Shown piece by piece: positions 24,889-33,191 of a stretch of DNA of 64,000 nucleotides. The position numbers were made by a program, and so were the translations under genes. Position 1 is the stretch's first letter. Each line of letters begins with the position of its first letter. The notes below the pieces were generated by a model that had not been told where the DNA came from, searched no databases, and saw only the letters and a list, made by a program, of their open reading frames with translations. Source of the DNA: Hymenobacter sp. IS2118 (GTDB lineage Bacteria > Bacteroidota > Bacteroidia > Cytophagales > Hymenobacteraceae); contig NZ_JNLX01000196.1 in assembly GCF_000715495.1 (NCBI RefSeq), positions 44,994 through 108,993 of the forward strand, in the 5' to 3' direction.

Positions 24889-24934
24889 AAAAGCCCCGCT
24901 GCTCTTCCATTCGGAACGAGCAGCGGGGCTTTTT
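24889..24934. terminator. Bidirectional terminator
   Basis: AAAAGCCCCGCTGCTC and GAGCAGCGGGGCTTTT form a 16-base stem with a 14-base loop. It separates the small gene from the convergent tRNA gene. Confidence 0.92.
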
Positions 24935-24944
24935 CAGCAATTTG

Positions 24945-25032
24945 TTGAGGGGATGGGATTCGAACCCACGATGACCTTTTGAGCCATACACACTTTCCAG
25001 GCGTGCTCCTTCGACCACTCGGACACCCCTCA
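24945..25032 (-). tRNA. tRNA-Ser (anticodon GGA)
   Basis: On the minus strand it begins TGAGGGGTGTCCGAGTGG, followed by a D-arm with GAAGGAGC, the anticodon arm CACGCCTGGAAAGTGTG with GGA in the loop, a long variable arm (class II tRNA), and the T-arm GGGTTCGAATCCC. The acceptor 3' strand is CCCCTCA. CCA is not encoded. The long variable arm and anticodon both indicate serine (UCC/UCU codons). Confidence 0.93.
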
Positions 25033-25066
25033 AGGATGGTGGTTGGTGGGGCAAAGATAGAAGCTA

Positions 25067-25145
25067 GTTGCCAGTTGTTGGTTATCAATTGTCAGTTTTA
25101 TGTTCATCACAGCGGCTGACAACTGACAACCAACAACTGACAACC
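25067..25145. repeat. 7-base-unit inverted repeat (GTTGTCA type), copy 2
   Basis: The left arm is GTTGCCA, GTTGTTG, GTTATCA, ATTGTCA, GTT; the right arm reverse-complements to GTTGTCA, GTTGTTG, GTTGTCA, GTTGTC. It follows the stop of the asparaginase gene and precedes the tRNA gene on the same strand. It shares its unit with the element at 10239. Confidence 0.85.
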
Positions 25146-25150
25146 AAAAA

Positions 25151-26236
25151 TCACAGCGTAATCTCGCCGCGCAAATCCTGCGCCAGCAGCTGCCGGGTGC
25201 GCTCCTCCTCCAGCCCCAGACCGAGCACAAACATGAGCTTGGTGACGGCGGCTTCGGTGGTGATGTCGTCGCCGCCCACGACGCCCATTTCCTCAAAATG
25301 GGAGCTGGTTTCGTACTTGCCCTGCACCACGCGGCCTTCCTCGCACTGGCTCACGTTGAGCAGCCACACGCCGCGCGCGCGGGCCTCGGCCAGGCACTGC
25401 AAAAACCAGGGCGTGGTGGGCGCATTACCCGAGCCGTAGGTTTCGAGCACGCAGCCTTTCAGGCCCGCAATGCCCAGCACGGCCCGCACCACGGCTTCCG
25501 TAATGCCCGGAAAAAGGCGCAGTACCGCCACGCCGGCTTCCAGGTTGGTGTGCACCTGCAGGTAGGCGCCGGGCAGCAGGCGAATGCTGTTGTCATCAAA
25601 CTCAAGGCCGATGCCGGCGCGGGCCAACGGCGGGTAATTCTCGCTTCGGAAGGCCGCAAACTGCTGGCTCTCCATCTTTTTGGCGCGCGTGCCACGGATG
25701 AGGATGTCGTTGAAAAACACGCACACTTCCGGCACGCGCACGGTACGGGTGCGTGGGTGGCGGGCGGCGGCAATTTCCAGGGCCGTGATGAGGTTGCGCT
25801 GAGCATCGGAGCGGCTGGCGCCCACGGGCACCTGCGCCCCGGTAAAGACTACGGGCTTGGCCAAATGCTCCAGCACGTAGCTCAGGGCGGCGGCCGAGTA
25901 GGCCATCGTGTCGGTGCCGTGCAGAACGACGAAGCCGTCGAAATCGGCGTAGTGCCGGCCGATGAGCTGGGCCAGATACAGCCAGTCGGCGGGCGTCACG
26001 TTGCTGCTGTCGATGGGCGCGGGCAGGCTCAGCAGCGCCACGTGGTACGGCAGGCGCGCCAGCTCGGGCATCTTGCGGTCGAGGCGGCCAAACTGCATGG
26101 GCACCAGCTCGCCGGTGCGGTTCAGAGCCATGCCCACCGTGCCGCCGGTGTAGATGATGAGCAGCCGCGGGACCGCAGCATCGGCGGCATCAGCGCGGGT
26201 GGGAAGCGTGAGCAGCGGTAAATCGAAGTCGGGCAT
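25151..26236 (-). CDS. L-asparaginase, type I-like
   Basis: The 361-residue cytoplasmic enzyme hydrolyses L-asparagine to aspartate and ammonia. The nucleophile Thr lies in IYTGGTVGM (Thr about 30) and the second Thr-Asp pair in VLHGTDTMAYSA (about 106-117). PVVFTGAQVPVG and SDAQRNLITALEIA are family features. No signal peptide is seen, consistent with type I. The ATG at 26236 was chosen over one 11 codons upstream because it leaves a usual leader. It lies upstream of the tRNA-Ser gene on the same strand, separated by an inverted repeat. Confidence 0.93.
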   Translation of the reverse strand: MPDFDLPLLTLPTRADAADAAVPRLLIIYTGGTVGMALNRTGELVPMQFGRLDRKMPELARLPYHVALLSLPAPIDSSNVTPADWLYLAQLIGRHYADFDGFVVLHGTDTMAYSAAALSYVLEHLAKPVVFTGAQVPVGASRSDAQRNLITALEIAAARHPRTRTVRVPEVCVFFNDILIRGTRAKKMESQQFAAFRSENYPPLARAGIGLEFDDNSIRLLPGAYLQVHTNLEAGVAVLRLFPGITEAVVRAVLGIAGLKGCVLETYGSGNAPTTPWFLQCLAEARARGVWLLNVSQCEEGRVVQGKYETSSHFEEMGVVGGDDITTEAAVTKLMFVLGLGLEEERTRQLLAQDLRGEITL

Positions 26237-26405
26237 GGGGAGCGGAAAGAATGGGGCAAAGAACGGCAAACGCCTCCCCTTCCCAAGGAAAAGCGCGCTT
26301 ATTATTCCCCCCGCAAGAAAAGCCGCTGTTTTTTTTCGGCTATCGACAGCCCATCAGTAGCTACTCCCGTATTGCCGATGGCCTTTCTAATTCCCTTTTT
26401 TCGCT

Positions 26406-27911
26406 ATGAGCCCAACCGCCCAAAACCCTGCCAAACCCGTTTCTGACGTCATCGTTATTGGGGCCGGCATCATGAGCGCCACGCTGGCCGTACTGCTCAA
26501 GTCCCTGGACCCCGCCCTCACCATTGCCGGCTATGAGCGCCTGAATGCCGTAGCCGCCGAAAGCTCCGATGCCTGGAACAATGCCGGCACCGGCCATTCG
26601 GCCTTTTGCGAGCTTAACTACACACCCGAGCGCGCCGACGGCTCCATCGACATCAGCAAGGCCGATAAGATTGCCGAACAGTTTGAGCTTAGCAAGCAGT
26701 TTTGGGCCTCGCTGGTGGCAGAAGGCGTGCTGCCCGACCCCGGTTCTTTTATTCAGGACATTCCGCACATGAGCTTTGTGTGGGGCGCGGCCAACGTGGA
26801 ATACCTGCGCAAGCGGCACGCCGCGCTGCTGCACTCGCCCCTGTTTCAGGGCATGGAATTCAGCACCGACCCGGCCCGGATTGCGGCCTGGATTCCGCTG
26901 ATAATGGAAGGCCGCGACCCCGCCGAGCCCGTGGCCGCCACGCGCATGGCCATTGGTACCGACGTGAATTTTGGCGCCCTGACCCGCTCCATGGTCACCT
27001 ACGCAGCCGGCTTACCGGGCGTAGCATTTAACCTGGGCTACGAGGTGGAAGATTTCCGGCGCAAGGACGACGGCATCTGGCGACTCAAAATTCGCAACCT
27101 GGCCACCGACGAAAGCCGCATCGTGCGGAGTCGGTTCGTGTTCATCGGGGCCGGGGGCGGCACGCTGCCGCTGCTCGAAAAAACGGGCATTCCGGAGGCC
27201 GACGGCTTTGGTGGCTTTCCCGTGAGCGGGCAGTGGCTGAAGTGCCAGAATCCCGCCGTAATTGCCCGGCACGAAGCCAAAGTGTACGGCAAGCCCGCCG
27301 TGGGCTCGCCCCCCATGTCGATGCCGCACCTGGACACCCGCCAAATCAACGGCCGCAAAGAGCTGCTGTTCGGGCCATACGCCGGCTTCAGCACCAAGTT
27401 TCTGAAGCAGGGCTCCTACACCGATTTGTTTAAATCCATTGAGCTGGGCAACATCCGGCCCCTGCTCTACGCTGGCGCCCGCAACCTGGGGCTCACGCGC
27501 TACCTCATCGGGCAGGTGCTGCAATCGCCCGAAGACCGCACCGCCGCCCTGCGCGAATACTACCCCACCGCCAACCCGACCGACTGGCAGCTCGAAGTGG
27601 CCGGCCAGCGCGTGCAGGTCATCAAAAAAGACAAGAAAGCGGGCGGCGTGCTGGAATTCGGCACCGAGATGGTGACGGCCGCCGACGGCTCTATCGCGGC
27701 GCTGCTGGGTGCCTCGCCGGGGGCCAGCACGGCGGTGGCCATCATGCTCGATTTGGTGCAGAAGTGCTTCCCGGAACGGGCCGCGACGCCGGAATGGCAG
27801 GCCCGCTTCCGCGCGCTGGTACCGTCCTTCGGCCAGGCCCTGGCTGCCGACCCGGCCCTCACGACAGCCGTGCGCGAGCGCAGCCGCCGCCTGCTCCGGC
27901 TCGATGCGTAG
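26406..27911 (+). CDS. mqo: Malate:quinone oxidoreductase
   Basis: The 501-residue FAD enzyme oxidises malate to oxaloacetate and passes electrons to the quinone pool at the inner membrane. The FAD-binding start VIVIGAGIMSATLAVLLK (about 15-32), the AAESSDAWNNAGTGHSAFCE stretch, and the conserved DIPHMSFVWG and LLFGPYAGFSTKFLKQGS segments are all typical. The C-terminus has LLGASPGASTAV. Length is usual. It lies alone and supplies an NAD-independent step of the TCA cycle. Confidence 0.97.
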   Translation: MSPTAQNPAKPVSDVIVIGAGIMSATLAVLLKSLDPALTIAGYERLNAVAAESSDAWNNAGTGHSAFCELNYTPERADGSIDISKADKIAEQFELSKQFWASLVAEGVLPDPGSFIQDIPHMSFVWGAANVEYLRKRHAALLHSPLFQGMEFSTDPARIAAWIPLIMEGRDPAEPVAATRMAIGTDVNFGALTRSMVTYAAGLPGVAFNLGYEVEDFRRKDDGIWRLKIRNLATDESRIVRSRFVFIGAGGGTLPLLEKTGIPEADGFGGFPVSGQWLKCQNPAVIARHEAKVYGKPAVGSPPMSMPHLDTRQINGRKELLFGPYAGFSTKFLKQGSYTDLFKSIELGNIRPLLYAGARNLGLTRYLIGQVLQSPEDRTAALREYYPTANPTDWQLEVAGQRVQVIKKDKKAGGVLEFGTEMVTAADGSIAALLGASPGASTAVAIMLDLVQKCFPERAATPEWQARFRALVPSFGQALAADPALTTAVRERSRRLLRLDA

Positions 27912-27982
27912 TTGGGGCCGTATTCGGCTTGAGATTAACCTATGCCATTCGGGCACTTAAAACCTGTTAGACAAGGACTAAA

Positions 27983-28005
27983 GCCTTTGAATCGATTTCA
28001 AAGGC
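27983..28005. other. Isolated palindrome (GCCTTTGAA...TTCAAAGGC)
   Basis: Nine-base arms GCCTTTGAA and TTCAAAGGC flank a five-base centre, 71 bases after the mqo stop. No T tract follows, so a protein-binding or weak terminator role is possible. The rest of the gap to 28155 shows no further features. Confidence 0.45.
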
Positions 28006-28154
28006 ACCAGCGAATAAGCAGGCAGCAACGGGAGCGAAAATTCAGGAATAGGGAGGCCAACAAGGCGGCCGGCCGCGTGGTTAGGCATAGCGCCTGCGGG
28101 GCCTTACCTTGCGGGCTTATTCACCATCCCTGTTTTTCGCGGCTCCGCGTTTTT

Positions 28155-28709
28155 ATGATTGTACTGGAAGCCTTCACCCCTGCTGATTTTAACCAACTAA
28201 TAGAATGGGTCGACAACGAGCGGCTGATGAAGGAATGGAGCGGCGCCATGTTCTCGTTTCCCCTCACCGAAGCCGGCCTGAGCTGGTACATCGAGGACTC
28301 GAATAATCTGGCCGACCCCAGCGTATTCATTTACAAGGCGGTGGACTCGAAAACCGGGGTCACGGTGGGGCATATTTCCCTGGGCGGCATCAGCCAGCGC
28401 GACCGGGCCGGGCGCATCACCCGCGTGCTGGTGGGCAAAACCACCGAGCGCCGCCGCGGCATTTGCCAGGCCATGGTAACCGCCCTGCTGCGCATCGGCT
28501 TCGAAGACCTGGCGCTGCATCGCATCAGCCTGGGCGTTTATGATTTCAACCAAGCCGCCGTCAATTGCTACCTCAAAGCCGGCTTTGTGCAGGAAGGCCT
28601 GCTACGCGACGTGGTGCGGCACGACGAGGAATACTGGAGCCTGATTGAGATGGGCATCCTGGAAACCGAATGGCACGCCCTGCAAAGCCATAAAAATGCC
28701 GCTGCCTAG
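28155..28709 (+). CDS. GNAT-family N-acetyltransferase (RimJ/RimL-like)
   Basis: The 184-residue protein has the GNAT acetyl-CoA site: GRITRVLVGKTTERRRGICQAMVTALLRIGF (about 86-116; the Q/RxxGxG-like loop is RRGIC) and the closing LHRISLGVYDFNQAAVNCYLKAGFVQEG typical of RimJ/RimL-type enzymes. It transfers acetyl groups to an amine of unknown identity (protein N-terminus, antibiotic or metabolite). The ATG at 28155 starts directly at the first strand. It is probably transcribed alone. Confidence 0.88.
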   Translation: MIVLEAFTPADFNQLIEWVDNERLMKEWSGAMFSFPLTEAGLSWYIEDSNNLADPSVFIYKAVDSKTGVTVGHISLGGISQRDRAGRITRVLVGKTTERRRGICQAMVTALLRIGFEDLALHRISLGVYDFNQAAVNCYLKAGFVQEGLLRDVVRHDEEYWSLIEMGILETEWHALQSHKNAAA

Positions 28710-28780
28710 CGTTTCGCGAGTCCGACTGACTACTAAATCATTGGAATTAGCACCGGGCATCGTTTGGGGCTGTGGCGCGA

Positions 28781-29569
28781 CTATCCAGGCAACGGCCCCG
28801 GCAGCCACAGCCCAAAGTTGGTTTTGAGAGCCTGCGTGTAGGCTCCGGCTTCGTCCAGCAGGCTGGTGGTAATCTGGCCATCGGCGTGCCGGATTTTGAG
28901 CTCCTGGTCTACGAGGCTGACGCGGAAACCGGGCGCCGCGAGCGTGGTAATGCGCTGTTTGCGGAAGGGCGAGTCAGGCGCCTGCGAGTAGTAAAAATTC
29001 ATCATCTGGAAGTCGCTGGGCTGGGCCTCGTCCAGGGTGAAGGTGTAGAGACTTTGCCACGCCTCCTGCATGTGCAGCTGCAGGTGGAAGTTGTGCTGCG
29101 GCGCGGCCTGCAGGCGGTAGCGGTCGAAAAACTGCGGGTACTCGGGGCCCGCCACCAACGGAATGGGTTCGATGAGGCTATTGGCCCCAAAGCCCAGGTC
29201 GACCAGCCAGGGCTGCCCGGATACTTCCACCAGTAATATTTGGTGCGCGCGCGGGCGCAACGGCTGGCCGGCCAGCAGGTTGCGGCCCACCAGGCAGGTC
29301 ACCCCGAAGCCCAGCTCCTGCAACACCAGCCGGAACAAGCCATTCAGCTCGTAGCAGTAGCCGCCCCGCCGCTCGTGTACCAGTTTCTGCATCAGGCTGG
29401 CGGGGTCGAGCCGGATGGGGCGGTTCAGGTGAATGTCGAGGTTCTCAAAAGGAATGCTGAATGCCTGCGCCCGGTGCAGGCCCACGAGGGTTTCGAGGGA
29501 GTGCGCAAGCGGGCCCTGGTAGCCCACCCGGGCAATATAGGCCGCTAAATCGATGACGGGAGCAGGCAT
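28781..29569 (-). CDS. nat: Arylamine N-acetyltransferase
   Basis: The 262-residue protein has the full catalytic triad: Cys72 in RRGGYCYELN, His109 in RAHQILL and Asp124 in WLVDLGFG. These enzymes acetylate arylamines and hydrazines from acetyl-CoA via a Cys intermediate. The opening sequence IDLAAYIARVGYQGP is also typical. Length is normal. The gene ends 71 bases from the convergent GNAT gene, and the upstream SDR gene lies 35 bases away on the same strand. Confidence 0.95.
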   Translation of the reverse strand: MPAPVIDLAAYIARVGYQGPLAHSLETLVGLHRAQAFSIPFENLDIHLNRPIRLDPASLMQKLVHERRGGYCYELNGLFRLVLQELGFGVTCLVGRNLLAGQPLRPRAHQILLVEVSGQPWLVDLGFGANSLIEPIPLVAGPEYPQFFDRYRLQAAPQHNFHLQLHMQEAWQSLYTFTLDEAQPSDFQMMNFYYSQAPDSPFRKQRITTLAAPGFRVSLVDQELKIRHADGQITTSLLDEAGAYTQALKTNFGLWLPGPLPG

Positions 29570-29604
29570 AAGCAGAACAGGAATGAAGCAGATTTCGGCC
29601 CTAA

Positions 29605-30474
29605 TTACGCCAGAAACGATGTATCTGTGAGCTGCTCGCTCAGTTTCCAGAGCTGGCGGGCGTGGTCGGGCGTGTTGAAGGAGCTTTTCACCGCTACGGC
29701 TTTCTTCTTGTCGAAAAAGCCGCCGCTGGTGGTGGCCACTTCGGGCGAGGCAGCCAGAAAAATACTGGTTTCCGCCCCTTTCTCCACCGAAATCATGAAC
29801 GGACGCCCCAGCTGCGCGAGCGTGCTGAGCCAGCCGCCGGCACTGGCCCCGAAATTGGTGGCCACCACGCCGGGATGCACGGCATTGGTACTCACGTTGG
29901 CGATGCCGTGGGCGCGCAGGCGGCGGGCCAGCTCCTGCGTGAACATGATGTTGTAGAGCTTGGTATTGCCGTACACCCGCATGGCACTGTAGTGCCGTTC
30001 CGACTGAATATCAACCAGATTGGGCTTGGCCATCTGGTAGGCCATGGAGGCCAGATTGACCACGCGGGCGGCGGGGCTGGCCCGCAGCTTATCCAGCAGC
30101 AGGGCCGTGAGCAGGAACGGCCCCAGGTGGTTGGTGGCCAGGCCCAGCTCGTTGCCATCGGCGGAAAGCTGGCGCTGGGAGCCGAACACCAGGCCCGCAT
30201 TATTCACCAGCACATCGAGGCGCGGGTAGCGGGCGTTGAACTCGGCGGCGGCCCGGCGCACCTGGGCCAGGTCGGAGAGGTCGGCCAGCAGCACGTCGAT
30301 TTTGTCGTGGCCGGCCGCGGCTTTTATTTCGCGCTGGGTAGCTTCAGCCTTGTCGGCATCGCGGGCCAGCACCACCACGTGCGCGCCCATGCGGGCCAGC
30401 TCGGTGGCCGTGACTTTGCCAATGCCCGACGTGGCGCCAGTTACCAGGACAATTTGATTCTGAAGGTTGGGCAT
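29605..30474 (-). CDS. Short-chain dehydrogenase/reductase
   Basis: The 289-residue protein has the SDR cofactor motif VTGATSGIGK (TGxxxGIG, about 12-20), the NNAGLV segment and the catalytic YxxxK in YGNTKLYN, preceded by LASMAYQM. The profile resembles retinol-dehydrogenase-like SDRs. The substrate is unknown. The ATG at 30474 begins just before the Rossmann strand; the upstream part of the open frame is antisense to the divergent nicotinamidase gene. It could share a transcript with the acetyltransferase gene 35 bases downstream. Confidence 0.92.
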   Translation of the reverse strand: MPNLQNQIVLVTGATSGIGKVTATELARMGAHVVVLARDADKAEATQREIKAAAGHDKIDVLLADLSDLAQVRRAAAEFNARYPRLDVLVNNAGLVFGSQRQLSADGNELGLATNHLGPFLLTALLLDKLRASPAARVVNLASMAYQMAKPNLVDIQSERHYSAMRVYGNTKLYNIMFTQELARRLRAHGIANVSTNAVHPGVVATNFGASAGGWLSTLAQLGRPFMISVEKGAETSIFLAASPEVATTSGGFFDKKKAVAVKSSFNTPDHARQLWKLSEQLTDTSFLA

Positions 30475-30567
30475 AAAAAGGATTTTAAGGAGTTGAATAG
30501 CTACCTGCGTTAACGTAACTGACGGCGCAATGCTTGGTTTTTCCTTTCTGCCCACGAACTTTCCCCC

Positions 30568-31191
30568 ATGAAAGCCCTTTTGCTCATCGATATCCAGAAT
30601 GATTTTGTGCCGGGCGGCCGGCTGGCCGTGCCCGATGGCGCCGCCGTTATTCCCCTGGCCAATGCCCTGCAACCCCACTTCGACCTCGTGGTGGCTTCGC
30701 AGGACTGGCACCCGGCCGGCCACCAGAGCTTCGCCAGCAGCCACGCCGGCCACGCGCCCTTCGACCAGATTGACCTGCACGGCCTGCCCCAAACGCTCTG
30801 GCCCGACCACTGCGTGCAGGAAACGGCCGGCGCCGACCTGCACCCCGATTTGGATACCTGCCGCATAGAGGCAATTTTTCGCAAGGGCATGGCCCCGGAC
30901 ATTGATTCCTACAGCGCCTTTTTCGACAATGGCCACCGCAAAGCCACCGGCCTAGCCGACTACCTGCGCGGCCGCGGCGTGACCGACGTGTACCTGGCCG
31001 GCCTGGCCGGCGACTACTGCGTGTACTTCTCGGCGCTGGATGCGCTGGCGGCAGGCTTCGCCACCTTCGTGGTGACCGATGCCACGCGGGCCATCAGCGC
31101 CGACGGGTTCCGGGCGGCGCTGGCTGATTTGCAGGGCAAGGGTGCCCGGCTGCTGGAAAGCGCTGCGCTGCTCGCGGACCCCGCCCGCTAG
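30568..31191 (+). CDS. pncA: Nicotinamidase (nicotinamidase/pyrazinamidase)
   Basis: The 207-residue isochorismatase-fold enzyme converts nicotinamide to nicotinate in NAD salvage. The catalytic triad is Asp8 (LLLIDIQNDFVPGG), Lys106 (IFRKGMAP) and Cys151 (GLAGDYCV); metal ligands are Asp46, His48 and His52 in SQDWHPAGH. Divergent from the SDR gene, with a 93-base gap between starts. The K+ channel gene follows after 49 bases and may be cotranscribed. Confidence 0.96.
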   Translation: MKALLLIDIQNDFVPGGRLAVPDGAAVIPLANALQPHFDLVVASQDWHPAGHQSFASSHAGHAPFDQIDLHGLPQTLWPDHCVQETAGADLHPDLDTCRIEAIFRKGMAPDIDSYSAFFDNGHRKATGLADYLRGRGVTDVYLAGLAGDYCVYFSALDALAAGFATFVVTDATRAISADGFRAALADLQGKGARLLESAALLADPAR

Positions 31192-31240
31192 GTAGCGGCG
31201 GCCTTACCGCCCCGGCTACCGGTACCGTTCACGATACTAC

Positions 31241-32086
31241 ATGCTTATGGATTTGCGCCCGCGCGACACCGAAAAAAACTGGAAACGCACCGGCTACCGC
31301 GTCATTTTTGAGTCGGACACCCGCGCCGGCCTTGCATTCGATGTGGTGCTGCTGGCCGCAATCACGCTGAGCGTGGCGGCGGTGATGCTCGACAGCGTGC
31401 AGGTCGTCAACGCTCGGTACGGTACTTTTTTGCGGGCGGCGGAGTGGTTTTTCACGGTCCTTTTCGTCCTCGAATACCTGGCGCGGCTGCTGGTGGTGCG
31501 CCGGCCGCTGAGCTACGTTTTCAGCTGGCTGGGCATTGTTGATTTTTTGGCCACCGCGCCGGCCCTGGCGGCGCTCATACTCACGGGCAGTCATTACCTG
31601 GTGGCCATCCGCACGCTGCGGCTGCTGCGCCTGTTCCGCATTTTCAAGCTGGGCCGGTTTGTGGGCGAAGGCGAATTTATTGTGACGGCGCTCAAGGCCA
31701 GCCGATTCAAAATCCTGGTTTTTCTATCGGCCGTGCTCACGCTTACCGTGGTGATGGGCACGCTGATGTACGTAATTGAAGGCGGACAAAATGGCTTTAC
31801 CAGCATTCCCAAAAGCGTGTATTGGGCCATCGTGACCGTGACCACGGTGGGCTACGGCGACATTTCTCCGGTCACCGTTCCGGGCCAGGCGCTGGCTTCG
31901 CTGCTGATGATAATGGGCTATGCCATCCTGGCCGTGCCCACCGGCATCGTCTCGGCCCAGATGGCGGGAACCCAGGCCGCAACGCGTAAAGCGCCGGCGT
32001 TCAAACAGGCGATTTGCCACGTATGCCGGGCCACCAACCACCGGCCCGACGCAGCGTTTTGCTGGCATTGCGGCGAGAAGCTTTAG
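31241..32086 (+). CDS. Voltage-gated-type K+ channel with C-terminal zinc ribbon
   Basis: The 281-residue protein has six transmembrane segments in the Kv arrangement. The fourth carries Arg at 124, 127, 130 and 133 (RTLRLLRLFRIFK), a voltage-sensor pattern. The selectivity filter is TVGYGD (202-207). The last 25 residues form a CxxC...CxxC zinc ribbon (Cys259, 262, 274, 277), an unusual cytoplasmic tail for a bacterial K+ channel. ATG codons at 31241 and 31247 both fit. It should conduct K+ across the inner membrane. Confidence 0.93.
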   Translation: MLMDLRPRDTEKNWKRTGYRVIFESDTRAGLAFDVVLLAAITLSVAAVMLDSVQVVNARYGTFLRAAEWFFTVLFVLEYLARLLVVRRPLSYVFSWLGIVDFLATAPALAALILTGSHYLVAIRTLRLLRLFRIFKLGRFVGEGEFIVTALKASRFKILVFLSAVLTLTVVMGTLMYVIEGGQNGFTSIPKSVYWAIVTVTTVGYGDISPVTVPGQALASLLMIMGYAILAVPTGIVSAQMAGTQAATRKAPAFKQAICHVCRATNHRPDAAFCWHCGEKL

Positions 32087-32125
32087 CCGCAATACCAACA
32101 AAACGCCGGCGCAAAACAGGCGCCG

Positions 32126-32956
32126 CTACAGCTGCTTGGTCAACCGCAATCCACTGTAGGAGTGGCCGTTGATATTCAACCCCTGCATCGGCACCATGCT
32201 CACGCCCCGGCCCCGGCCGGCTTTGTGCAGTTGCGGCACCAGAATGCCCACGGTAGCGCCCACGGCGTAGCCGACCATGTTGTCGGTGAGAAAGTGCTTG
32301 CCGGCCTCCATGCGGTAGTAGCCCACGGCGGCGGGCACGATGGCCGCGGCGCCCCACACGTAGGGCTCGACCGACGAACCGGGGTTGAAGTCGTGAAAAA
32401 CCTTGGCGGCAAAAAAGGTGGCCGCGGCCGTATTCGCGGTGTGTCCGCCAAAAAAGGAGTTAGTCGCGATTTTGCCGTTGCGCCGGCCGCCGCCTTCGGT
32501 GCCGTAGAGGTAGGGGCGGTAGCGGTACACGTTGCCCACGGTCATGGTGAAGGCGGCATTGTTCGCCATCATGGTTTGGAGGTAGAGGCCCAGCACCTGG
32601 CCGTAGCGGCCGCGTACTTCGGGGTTCAGGGCCAGCAGGCCGGGCGCAATCAGCAGCGTGGGATAGCAGAAGATGTCGCTGATGGTCTGGGCTCGCTCGC
32701 TGTAGTTGCCGGCGGCAAAGCGGTCAATTTTGGGCACGTCGTTGCGGTCGAGCGCGGCCAGCTGCGCGGTGGTCAGTCCCGATTTTTGCTGCACCAGGAG
32801 CAGGCCGGTTCCGCTCAGCACCGCCAGGCCGGCGGTGATGGAGCCGTCCTTGAGGAAACTGGTGCGGTAGGGGGAGGACGCCTGCTGGGCGGTGGCAACG
32901 GGAGCCGCCCCCAAAAACAGGCTTCCTGAAAGAGCAAGGGAGAAAAAGAGCTTCAT
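32126..32956 (-). CDS. PAP2-family phosphatase-like membrane/secreted protein
   Basis: The 276-residue protein has a signal peptide (cleavage near ATAQQ) and the PAP2 pattern: YRYRP (about 144-148), the second motif as SFFGGHTA with His172 (canonical PSGH), and YRMEAGKHFLTD with Arg215, His221 and Asp225. Substitution of PSGH by FGGH is seen in some members. It likely removes phosphate from a lipid or isoprenoid substrate at the envelope. It ends 39 bases from the convergent channel gene. Confidence 0.87.
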   Translation of the reverse strand: MKLFFSLALSGSLFLGAAPVATAQQASSPYRTSFLKDGSITAGLAVLSGTGLLLVQQKSGLTTAQLAALDRNDVPKIDRFAAGNYSERAQTISDIFCYPTLLIAPGLLALNPEVRGRYGQVLGLYLQTMMANNAAFTMTVGNVYRYRPYLYGTEGGGRRNGKIATNSFFGGHTANTAAATFFAAKVFHDFNPGSSVEPYVWGAAAIVPAAVGYYRMEAGKHFLTDNMVGYAVGATVGILVPQLHKAGRGRGVSMVPMQGLNINGHSYSGLRLTKQL

Positions 32957-33191
32957 AAGCGGGTGACAAATTGAATAGAAGCGCAAACGGATAATTCCGG
33001 CCCGTGGTTGACTTCGCCACCAAATAATGAGGCTGAGGAACCTTCGCGGCGGGCCAGCGCAGCGGCTTGACTAAGGGCAGGGGGCACCGGCAGTTGCGTG
33101 GGGCAACGCGGGAGCCACGAACCTTTGCCGTCCAACGCGGGTACACCCTGCTCCTATTGAAGTAGCCCGCCGGGCTGCTCCGCCGTTGGTT

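Noticed and set aside
24494..25054. A 186-codon minus-strand frame covering the tRNA-Ser gene and the 88-residue gene
   Set aside because: It reads through a tRNA and a terminator and has no domain; the tRNA is certain.
25298..26221. Long plus-strand frame opposite the asparaginase gene; similar frames opposite the sorbosone-type gene (4798-5949), murC (50082-51188), murD (53995-55155), murE (56632-57648) and ftsI (58326-59387)
   Set aside because: All are shadows of strongly supported genes, with biased composition and no recognisable domains.
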